Source: JAWWBN01 sp033720955 (GTDB lineage Bacteria > Acidobacteriota > Thermoanaerobaculia > Multivoradales > JAHEKO01). Taken from it: 7,475 nucleotides of DNA. Positions within the stretch are counted from its first letter, which is position 1, and the number at the start of each line of letters is the position of its first letter. Shown here one piece after another: positions 1-7,475 of this stretch. The notes beneath the pieces were generated by a model. The model did no database searches. It saw nothing but the letters and a program-made list of their open reading frames with translations, and was not told the DNA's origin. The translations under genes were made by a program, and so were the position numbers. The stretch covers positions 1-7,475 of the forward strand of contig JAWWBN010000196.1 in the NCBI GenBank assembly GCA_033720955.1, in the 5' to 3' direction.

Positions 1-195
1 ATCACCGACGACGGCCCCGGGCTGGCCGAGCCCGTCCGGGGAGTGCCTGGAGGGACGGAGGGGGTCGGCCTGGCCAACGTGCGGGCGCGTCTGGCCGCCC
101 TCTACGGCGACGAGGCGAGCCTGCGGCTCGAGAACCGTCCGGAGGGCGGATGCCGGGCCCGCATGGAGGTGCCGTGGCGGACGGCGCCGAGCTGA
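1..195 (+). CDS. LytS/AlgZ-type sensor histidine kinase, C-terminal fragment
   Basis: This is the last 64 codons of a gene whose start lies left of the window; it ends in TGA at 193-195. The visible part is the end of a GHKL (HATPase_c) ATP-binding domain. It begins at a DDGPGL motif (residues 3-8 of the fragment), continues with a GVGLANVRARLAALYG G2-type box (about 21-36) and closes with a strand resembling LENRPEGGCRARMEVP. This LANVRxRLxxLYG form is typical of LytS/YpdA/AlgZ kinases, which autophosphorylate on histidine in the cytoplasm and pass the phosphate to a LytTR regulator. That partner follows directly and overlaps by about 22 nt, supporting a cognate pair and translational coupling. 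The sensor and dimerisation domains are not in the window, so the signal is unknown. Confidence 0.88.
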   Translation: MTDDGPGLAEPVRGVPGGTEGVGLANVRARLAALYGDEASLRLENRPEGGCRARMEVPWRTAPS

Positions 196-998
196 CCCGC
201 GGCCTCCGGGTGCTGGTCGCCGACGACGAGCCGCCGGCGAGACGCCGGCTGTTGGAGCTGCTGCGTTGTCGTTCCGAGGTCGCCGCGCCGGTCGCCGAGG
301 CCGCCGACGGGCGCCAGGCGGTGGAGCGGATCGCCGCGGGCCGCCCCGATCTCGTCTTCCTCGACATCCAGATGCCCGAGCTCGACGGCTTCGAGGTCAT
401 CGAGAAGGTCGGCCCCGAGCGAATGCCCGCGGTGGTCTTCGTGACCGCCTACGACGAGTACGCCCTGGACGCGTTCGAGGTGGCGGCGGTGGACTACCTG
501 CTCAAGCCCTTCGAGGACGAGCGCTTCGAGACCGCCTTTCGTCGCAGCGTGGAGTCGCTGCGGCAGCGGCGCTCGCAGGAGATCTGGGAGCGGCTGGCCT
601 GTCTGGTGGACGGCCGCCGGCTGACCCGCGAGGCCACCCCTCGGGACGAGCCAGCACGGCCGCTCGAGCGCCTGCCCGTCGAGAGACGCGGCCGGACCTT
701 CCTGATCCCGGTTCGCGACGTCGAGTGGATCGCGGCCGAGGGCGCCTACGTCCGTCTCCACACCCCCGGCGGCCGCGGCCCGCGCTCCCACCTGGTGCGC
801 GACTCGCTCAAGCGCCTCGAGACGGTCCTCGACCCGGAGCGCTTCGTGCGGGTCCACCGTTCGGCCATGGTCCAGGCGCCCCGGGTCCGCGAGCTGAGGC
901 CGCTCTTTCACGGCGAGCTCGAGCTGGTCCTGGAGAGCGGCGCGACGGTCAAGCTGAGCCGCAGCTATCGAGATCGGATCGACCGACTGCTCCGCTGA
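174..998 (+). CDS. LytTR-family response regulator
   Basis: This is a two-domain transcriptional regulator of 274 aa from the GTG at 174. The receiver domain (about residues 11-125) has the acidic pair D17/D18, phospho-acceptor D64 in LDIQMPELDG, T91 in VTAYDEYAL and K111 in LLKPF. A linker rich in Arg and Pro (about 130-165) leads to a LytTR DNA-binding domain (about 166-274) with VEWIAAEGAYVRLH and the hallmark RFVRVHRS. Proteins of this class bind promoter direct repeats once phosphorylated by a LytS-type kinase, and the end of such a kinase immediately precedes this gene. The start is uncertain. An ATG at 150 would add eight residues (MPGPHGGA). Both starts have GGAGG four nt upstream (141-145 for ATG, 165-169 for GTG), and GTG gives the smaller overlap with the kinase. 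The target genes cannot be told from the window. Confidence 0.93.
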   Translation: MADGAELTRGLRVLVADDEPPARRRLLELLRCRSEVAAPVAEAADGRQAVERIAAGRPDLVFLDIQMPELDGFEVIEKVGPERMPAVVFVTAYDEYALDAFEVAAVDYLLKPFEDERFETAFRRSVESLRQRRSQEIWERLACLVDGRRLTREATPRDEPARPLERLPVERRGRTFLIPVRDVEWIAAEGAYVRLHTPGGRGPRSHLVRDSLKRLETVLDPERFVRVHRSAMVQAPRVRELRPLFHGELELVLESGATVKLSRSYRDRIDRLLR

Positions 999-1010
999 CG
1001 CGAGCGCCGC

Positions 1011-3575
1011 CTAGGACCCTCGGTCGTCGCCGCCCCGGAGCCGCCGGCGGAGCGCCACCCAGGCGGGCAGGAGGGAGATCGAGACCAGACAGGTGGAGAG
1101 CGCCCCCAGGATGGCCACCAGGCCCATCGAGGCCAGTCCGGGGTAGTGGGAGCGGGAGAGCGAGCCGAAGCCCACGATGGTGGAGAGCGCCGCGAGCACG
1201 ATGGCCTTGCCGGTCTCGGTGAGGCCGGTGAAGAGCTTCTCATCCCCCGCGCCGCCCAGCTCCCGGTAGCGGTGGATCATGTGGATGCCGTAGTCCACCC
1301 CGATGCCGATGATCATGGTGGAGACAAAGATGTTCATGAAGTTCATGGTCAGGCCCAGGGCGGCCATGGCCCCCAGCATCCACACGACGCCGATCAGGAT
1401 GGGAACCAGAGAGAGGGCGGCGTCCTGGACGTTGCGGAAGTCTGCCGCCAGCAGCAGAGCCACCAGCACCAGACCGAGGGCGGCCGCGAGCACGGCGTCC
1501 TCGAGCACCCGCCGGCGGAGGAACTCCGAGACCACGTTGGCGCCGGTGAGCACGGCATCGGGGGCCAGGTCGGCCTCGATCCGTCGGAGCTGGGGCGGCG
1601 GCTCCCGCCGCCACACCTTGGGCGGCGGGTAGAGGTAGACCGCGCTCTCCCAGCCCTCGGGCCCCTGCACGAGGTAGCGGTCCAGGAGCTTCGACGCCTG
1701 CTCCGAGGCGCGGACCTCGTCCACGCCCAGCGGCTCGGTGCGTCTCAGCGCCTGGAGGAAGAGCTCCATCCCGGGAGCCAGCGGCTCCGCGCGCAGGCCC
1801 GCCTGACGCAGCTCGGCCTGGAAGCGGGAGCGGATCCGCTCGGGGTCGAGCCGGTCCGCCCGGGCCGCGGCCAGCCACGCCAGGGCCCGCTCCTGGCGGT
1901 CGCGCGGCGGCAGCAGGCTGGCGATGGAGTCCACCCCCGTCAGCACCCCCTCCTCCACCAGTGGCTGCACCCGGCGCACCGCGAGGTCGGCCCGCGCCAC
2001 CGCCTCCTCCCGGGTGGAGCCGCGGACGATGAGCAGCATCTGGTCGAAGGCGGAGCCGAAGCGGGAGGCGATCTCCTCGCGTACCGCCGTGGCCGGATTG
2101 CCCTTGGGCCGCATGGAGGCGACGCTGTCGTCGAAACGGAGACCGAAGGCGGCGTAGCCGGCCACGCCCGTGAGCAGGGCGCCGGCCGCCAGGACCGGAA
2201 CGGGGCGGCGCAGACAGAAGCGGATCCACCGCCCGGCGCCGAAGCCGTGCAGGACCAGCCGCGGGAAGCGGCGGCGTCTCCGGTGGTGGTCCTCGTTCCA
2301 GGAGAGCATGGCGGGCAGGAGAAGCAGCACCGCCACCATGCATAGCAGGATCCCGGTGCCGGAGAGGTTGCCCATCTGGTAGAGCCCGGTGAAGTCGGTG
2401 ACGCCGAAGGAGTAGAAGGTGGCGGCGCTGGTGATCGCCCCCACCACCACAGCGCGCCCCGAGGAGCCGCTCATCGCGGCGAGCGCCGTCTCCAGGTCGG
2501 CCCCCTGCCGCCGCTCCTCCACGTAGCGGCCATAGGAGACGATGACGAAGTCGATCCCGAGGCCGATGAGCAGTGCGGCGGTGCCGCTGGTGGCCGCCGA
2601 GAGCCCTCCGAAGAGGATGGCGGCGAGCCCGAAGCTCAGGATGAGGCCCACCGTGAGCGGGACGAAGGCGTAGAGCAGCGGGCCGAAGCGGCGGAAGGCG
2701 ATCAGGAAGAGCAGCAGCACCCCCAGCATGGAGGTGCCCAGGTTGGCGATCGCGTCGCTGCGAATCAGTTTCTCGTCGCCGATGGCGATCACGTAGCGAC
2801 CGCCGAGCACCACCTCCGGCACCTCCAGCCCCGTGCCCTCGCCGATCTCCTCCCACTCCGCCCGCGCCTCCTCGACCTGGCCCTGCACGGCCGCCACCAG
2901 CCGCTTGGCGAAGTCGACGTCCTGGGGCGGCTTCTCCGGCTTGGCGAGCACCAGCAGCATCCGCCGGTCCCGCGACAGCAGGTAGCCGCTCGACCAGTCG
3001 AGCGCCAGTCCCGACCGCCCCGGCCGCAGCCGCTCCAGGAAGAGCTCCGCCAGGCCGAAGGGGTCGAGCCGCAGGAGCTGGTTCAGGGCCAGCGACTGCG
3101 GCGACAGGATCAGCCGTCGCAGCTCCTGGGCCCGCCGCCTCAGGCTGTCGTCGGAGAGCCGGTCGGCCAGGGCCTCCAGACCGGCCTCGTCCAGGAAGAG
3201 CGGCGCGGTGGGCAGCAGCTCCCGCACCAGGCTGTCCAGGTCGCCCAGCCGGTACTCGACCTGCTCGAACTCCTCCATCTCGGAGAGCCTCGCGGCGATC
3301 CGGCCGACCAGCTCCTCGTACGGGGGCATGGGGGCGTCCGCGGGGACCCGCACCGCCACCGGCAGGTAGTCCAGGCTGCCGAAGCGGTCCAGGCTGTCGC
3401 GGAAGGTCTCGATGGTCGGCTCGTCGCGGGGCAGGAGCGCCAGCACGTCGGTGTCGAACTCGAGCCGCGAGATCAGCCCCAGGCAGACCACCACCACCAC
3501 CCCGGTGACGGCGAAGACGACGCGGTACCGCCGGCGAGCGAAGAGCGCCACCCGGGCCAGCCGCAGCCGCAGCAT
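1011..3575 (-). CDS. MMPL/RND-superfamily membrane exporter
   Basis: This is an inner-membrane transporter of 854 aa, probably proton-driven and moving lipids or other hydrophobic molecules outward; the substrate cannot be read from sequence. The layout is the duplicated RND fold: TM1 about 19-36, a large extracytoplasmic loop about 37-275, TM2-6 about 276-425, TM7 about 459-477, a second loop about 480-690, and TM8-12 about 693-845. Each half carries the conserved TM motif with an acidic residue, GLGIDF at 338-343 (D342) and GIGVDYG at 757-763 (D761), followed by cytoplasmic YGRYVEER and MIHRYREL segments. The first loop opens with FDTDVLALLPRDEPT, common in MMPL proteins. The ATG at 3575 was chosen because it has GGAG (3585-3582) at 6 nt and starts just before TM1; a longer GTG-initiated frame from 3665 would run through pgsA and adds a non-membrane Arg/Ala tail. 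It follows pgsA by 2 nt. An HpnN-like hopanoid transporter is possible, but no hopanoid genes are seen. Confidence 0.93.
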   Translation of the reverse strand: MLRLRLARVALFARRRYRVVFAVTGVVVVVCLGLISRLEFDTDVLALLPRDEPTIETFRDSLDRFGSLDYLPVAVRVPADAPMPPYEELVGRIAARLSEMEEFEQVEYRLGDLDSLVRELLPTAPLFLDEAGLEALADRLSDDSLRRRAQELRRLILSPQSLALNQLLRLDPFGLAELFLERLRPGRSGLALDWSSGYLLSRDRRMLLVLAKPEKPPQDVDFAKRLVAAVQGQVEEARAEWEEIGEGTGLEVPEVVLGGRYVIAIGDEKLIRSDAIANLGTSMLGVLLLFLIAFRRFGPLLYAFVPLTVGLILSFGLAAILFGGLSAATSGTAALLIGLGIDFVIVSYGRYVEERRQGADLETALAAMSGSSGRAVVVGAITSAATFYSFGVTDFTGLYQMGNLSGTGILLCMVAVLLLLPAMLSWNEDHHRRRRRFPRLVLHGFGAGRWIRFCLRRPVPVLAAGALLTGVAGYAAFGLRFDDSVASMRPKGNPATAVREEIASRFGSAFDQMLLIVRGSTREEAVARADLAVRRVQPLVEEGVLTGVDSIASLLPPRDRQERALAWLAAARADRLDPERIRSRFQAELRQAGLRAEPLAPGMELFLQALRRTEPLGVDEVRASEQASKLLDRYLVQGPEGWESAVYLYPPPKVWRREPPPQLRRIEADLAPDAVLTGANVVSEFLRRRVLEDAVLAAALGLVLVALLLAADFRNVQDAALSLVPILIGVVWMLGAMAALGLTMNFMNIFVSTMIIGIGVDYGIHMIHRYRELGGAGDEKLFTGLTETGKAIVLAALSTIVGFGSLSRSHYPGLASMGLVAILGALSTCLVSISLLPAWVALRRRLRGGDDRGS

Positions 3576-3577
3576 CG

Positions 3578-4162
3578 CTAGCTCCGCCCGCGGCCGAGCA
3601 GCTCCGGCGCGTGGCGCGCGAAGTACTCGACCCCCGACACGACGCTGGCCAGCATGGCGGCCCACAGCGCCAGCCGCGCGCCCGGCTCCAGGCCGGGGTG
3701 GCGCAGGGCGAGGATCAGGAGCGAGATCGCCACCATCTGGAGGGCGGTCTTCGCCTTGGCGGTGGCGATGGCCGCCAGCACCAGCCGGTCGGCCGCCGCC
3801 ATCGATCGCAGCGCCGAGACCGCGAACTCGCGCGCCAGGATCACCACCACGATCCAGGCCGGGGCCACCCCCAGCGCCACCAGCGAGATCAGCGCCGAGG
3901 AGGTCAGGATCTTGTCGGCCGCCGGGTCGAGCAGCTTGCCCAGACGGGTCACCTGGCCGTGCCGGCGGGCCAGGTAGCCGTCGAGAAAGTCGGTGGCGGC
4001 GGCGAGCACAAAGAGCCCCAGCGCGACGTACTCCTGCCCGTCGAAGCGGGCCTCGGTGAGCAGCACCACCACCACCAGCGGCACCAGGACGATCCGCAGC
4101 AGCGACAGCAGGTTCGGCAGGTTGAGAGCGCCCGGCGCGGGCTGCTCGAGCTCAGCGGGCAT
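3578..4162 (-). CDS. pgsA: CDP-diacylglycerol--glycerol-3-phosphate 3-phosphatidyltransferase
   Basis: This protein of 194 aa belongs to the CDP-alcohol phosphatidyltransferase family. PgsA makes phosphatidylglycerolphosphate from CDP-diacylglycerol and glycerol-3-phosphate in the inner membrane, the committed step to phosphatidylglycerol and cardiolipin. The complete family signature D-x2-DG-x2-AR-x8-G-x3-D-x3-D is present: D58, D61, G62, A65, R66, G75, D79 and D83. The NLPNLLSLLRI opening (about 14-24), the AREFAVSALR segment and AKAKTALQM are characteristic of PgsA rather than of phosphatidylserine or phosphatidylinositol synthases. About five or six hydrophobic segments follow the usual pattern, and the length is normal. 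The ATG start lies 17 nt after the transglycosylase stop without a recognisable Shine-Dalgarno; a 7-bp hairpin occupies that spot. The stop (TAG) is 2 nt before the exporter start, so coupled translation with the exporter is likely. Confidence 0.94.
   Translation of the reverse strand: MPAELEQPAPGALNLPNLLSLLRIVLVPLVVVVLLTEARFDGQEYVALGLFVLAAATDFLDGYLARRHGQVTRLGKLLDPAADKILTSSALISLVALGVAPAWIVVVILAREFAVSALRSMAAADRLVLAAIATAKAKTALQMVAISLLILALRHPGLEPGARLALWAAMLASVVSGVEYFARHAPELLGRGRS
3582..3585 (-). promoter_or_regulatory. Ribosome binding site that fixes the exporter start
   Basis: GGAG on the - strand lies 6 nt before the ATG at 3575, inside the last codons of pgsA. It supports the 854-aa start over the longer in-frame GTG at 3665 and fits reinitiation or coupling from pgsA, whose stop is 2 nt before the ATG. 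Confidence 0.6.
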
Positions 4163-4165
4163 CTC

Positions 4166-4188
4166 GGGCGCTTTGCGCTTCAGCGCCC
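4166..4188 (-). promoter_or_regulatory. GC hairpin spanning the transglycosylase stop, just before pgsA ATG
   Basis: On the - strand the arms GGGCGCT (4188-4182) and AGCGCCC (4172-4166) are perfect reverse complements, 7 bp, around a 9-nt loop GAAGCGCAA. The transglycosylase TGA lies at the junction of the upstream arm and the loop, and the structure ends 3 nt before the pgsA ATG. It fills the place where a Shine-Dalgarno would be expected and none is visible. No U-tract follows, so a terminator is unlikely. A role in tuning or coupling pgsA translation is inference; in DNA this GC-rich such a stem could also be chance. Confidence 0.35.
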
Positions 4189-4830
4189 CGCGGGAGGAGT
4201 CGTGGTCAGGACGAGCTGGCCCGCGGCGTTGCGGTAGAGGTAGGTCTTGCGCGCCACCACGTGCGGCGCGGCGACGCCGCGCAGCCGGTAGGAGGGCTCG
4301 TCGCGGTAGGCCGCCATCACCCTGCGGACGTACTGCCGGGTCTCGGGGAAGGGCGGGATCCCGCGGTAGGCGGCCACCGCCGACGGCCCGGCGTTGTAGG
4401 CCGCCAGCGAGAGCTCCAGGTCCTCGCCGAAACGGTCCAGCATCAGCCGCAGATAGGCGGTGCCCCCCGCGATGTTCTGGGTCGCGTCCCAGGGGTCCTC
4501 GATAGCGAGCTCGCGCGCCGTCTCCGGCATGAGCTGCATCAGCCCCATCGCCCCCTTCCGGGAGAGCGCCGAGGGATCGTAGGCCGACTCCACGCGGATC
4601 ACCGCGTCCACCAGCTTGGGATCCAGCCGGTGGCGCCGGGCGCTGGCCTCCACCACCTGCCGCACGTCGACGTCGGCTCGCTCGGCCGGGGGCGGCGGCT
4701 GCGGCCGCGGGACCGCGCCCCGGTTGTGGATGACACGGGTGCCGTCGGGCAGCCGGGCGACACGCACCCCCTGGGCTACGGCCGGAGCCGCGGCCAGCAG
4801 CAGTGCGAGGGCGACGACAGTGCGTGGCAC
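4180..4830 (-). CDS. Secreted SLT-family lytic transglycosylase
   Basis: This is a small exported peptidoglycan-cleaving enzyme of 216 aa. Lytic transglycosylases cut the MurNAc-GlcNAc bond to leave a 1,6-anhydro-MurNAc end. An N-terminal Sec signal peptide (about 1-19, cleavage near AVA|Q) has no lipobox Cys, so a soluble periplasmic product is expected. The SLT domain covers about 56-175: catalytic E81 in RVESAYDP, GAMGLMQLMPETA (93-105), LAAYNAGPSAV (142-152) and ETRQYVRRV (163-171). This is the MltE/Slt70-like family 1 signature. On each side of the domain is a short strand-like segment, VARLPDGTRVIHNRG (about 24-38) and YLYRNAAGQLVLTTTP (about 197-212), reminiscent of DUF4124 beta hairpins. 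The start is GTG with TGAGG (4839-4835) at 4 nt. It lies 41 nt after alaS and 17 nt before pgsA, in the same operon-like block. Confidence 0.93.
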   Translation of the reverse strand: MPRTVVALALLLAAAPAVAQGVRVARLPDGTRVIHNRGAVPRPQPPPPAERADVDVRQVVEASARRHRLDPKLVDAVIRVESAYDPSALSRKGAMGLMQLMPETARELAIEDPWDATQNIAGGTAYLRLMLDRFGEDLELSLAAYNAGPSAVAAYRGIPPFPETRQYVRRVMAAYRDEPSYRLRGVAAPHVVARKTYLYRNAAGQLVLTTTPPAGR

Positions 4831-4834
4831 GACG

Positions 4835-4839
4835 CCTCA
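4835..4839 (-). promoter_or_regulatory. Ribosome binding site for the GTG-started transglycosylase
   Basis: TGAGG on the - strand lies 4 nt before the GTG at 4830. It supports this non-ATG start, which also yields a clean Sec signal peptide beginning MPRTVVALALLL. Confidence 0.55.
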
Positions 4840-4871
4840 GTCTACAACGGGGGGCGCCGAGCCGGCCCCGC

Positions 4872-7355
<2,484 letters not shown>

Positions 7356-7475
7356 CTAACCCCGCATGAACTTCTGCAGGCTCACCGCCGGGGGCGGGGG
7401 CGGCCGCTGCGCCCCCAGGAAGAAGTCCTTGAAAGGCACCATGCCGGCGTTGGTGAACAGAAGCGTCGGGTCGCC
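7356..7475 (-). pseudogene. alaS: N-terminal alaS segment ending at an in-frame TAG
   Basis: In the same frame as the downstream alaS frame, 7475-7359 encodes 39 residues: GDPTLLFTNAGMVPFKDFFL, then GAQRPPPPPAVSLQKFMRG, then TAG. After the stop the frame resumes with GKHNDLDNVG. This matches the AlaRS N-terminus (DPTLLFTNAGMVPFKDxFLG...SQKxMRxxGKHNDL) and continues off the right edge; about 30 to 40 N-terminal residues are missing from the window. The TAG occupies a codon that is Ser or Gly in relatives, with TCG to TAG being one substitution away. No frame change is needed to rejoin the two parts. It is labelled pseudogene only because of the stop; sequence error is the more likely cause. 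Confidence 0.8.

Noticed and set aside
1041..1050. Palindrome CCGCCGGCGG near the convergent junction
   Set aside because: It lies in the Arg-rich C-terminal codons of the exporter, is short, and is expected by chance at this GC content.
1146..2345. Open frame of about 399 codons on the + strand opposite the exporter gene
   Set aside because: Its translation is rich in His, Gly, Arg and Gln with no domain, as expected for the complement of a high-GC gene; the opposite strand has a complete MMPL protein.
1240..2856. Second - strand frame of 538 codons inside the exporter gene
   Set aside because: It is Gly/Arg/Ala/Pro-rich with no membrane or domain pattern and is fully nested in the real gene.
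3575..3665. Upstream in-frame GTG start for the exporter
   Set aside because: It would overlap pgsA by about 88 nt and add a 30-residue Arg/Ala-rich tail before TM1; the ATG at 3575 has a good ribosome binding site.
4851..4869. Possible terminator after alaS: GGGGCCGGCTCGGCGCCCC on the - strand
   Set aside because: It can form a GC stem only with a 2-nt bulge or as a short 5-bp stem, and no T-run follows; the next gene begins soon after in the same direction. At most an attenuating hairpin.
7356..7358. TAG recoded as a sense codon in this organism
   Set aside because: TAG is used as the ordinary stop for both pgsA (3580-3578) and the exporter (1013-1011), where readthrough would run into neighbouring genes; one TAG in one gene does not support recoding.

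Overview
The window is very GC-rich, with G or C at most third codon positions. It looks like chromosomal DNA of a Gram-negative-type bacterium: a secreted lytic transglycosylase, PgsA, an MMPL/RND exporter and a LytS/LytTR two-component pair. The alanyl-tRNA synthetase (GKHNDLDNVGPSHRHHTFFEML type) and the overall style are compatible with Acidobacteriota or a neighbouring phylum such as Myxococcota. That placement is an impression, not a demonstration. No mobile element, CRISPR array, tRNA, rRNA or integration site is visible.

Layout. On the + strand, 1-195 is the C-terminal ATPase end of a LytS-type sensor histidine kinase. It overlaps the start of a LytTR response regulator that ends at 998. 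Twelve bases later the converging - strand block begins. Read in its own direction (right to left) this block is alaS (7475 down to 4872, 5' end outside the window), a small secreted SLT-family lytic transglycosylase (4830-4180), pgsA (4162-3578) and an MMPL-family RND exporter (3575-1011). Gaps between these four are 41, 17 and 2 nt, so they are probably co-transcribed. Coding density is nearly complete and no stretch over 300 bases lacks a gene.

How the genes fit together. The left pair is a signal-transduction module whose sensor input domain and target are not visible. The right block pairs a translation housekeeping enzyme with three envelope genes: peptidoglycan cleavage, phosphatidylglycerolphosphate synthesis in the inner membrane, and a probable lipid or hydrophobic-substrate exporter.

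Points needing a second look. alaS carries an in-frame TAG (7356-7358) inside its conserved N-terminal catalytic region, next to a short patch that departs from the family consensus; sequence error is the leading explanation. A perfect 7-bp GC hairpin spans the transglycosylase stop and sits 3 nt before the pgsA ATG, where no Shine-Dalgarno sequence is seen. I found no convincing undescribed system here; the window is largely ordinary core genome.
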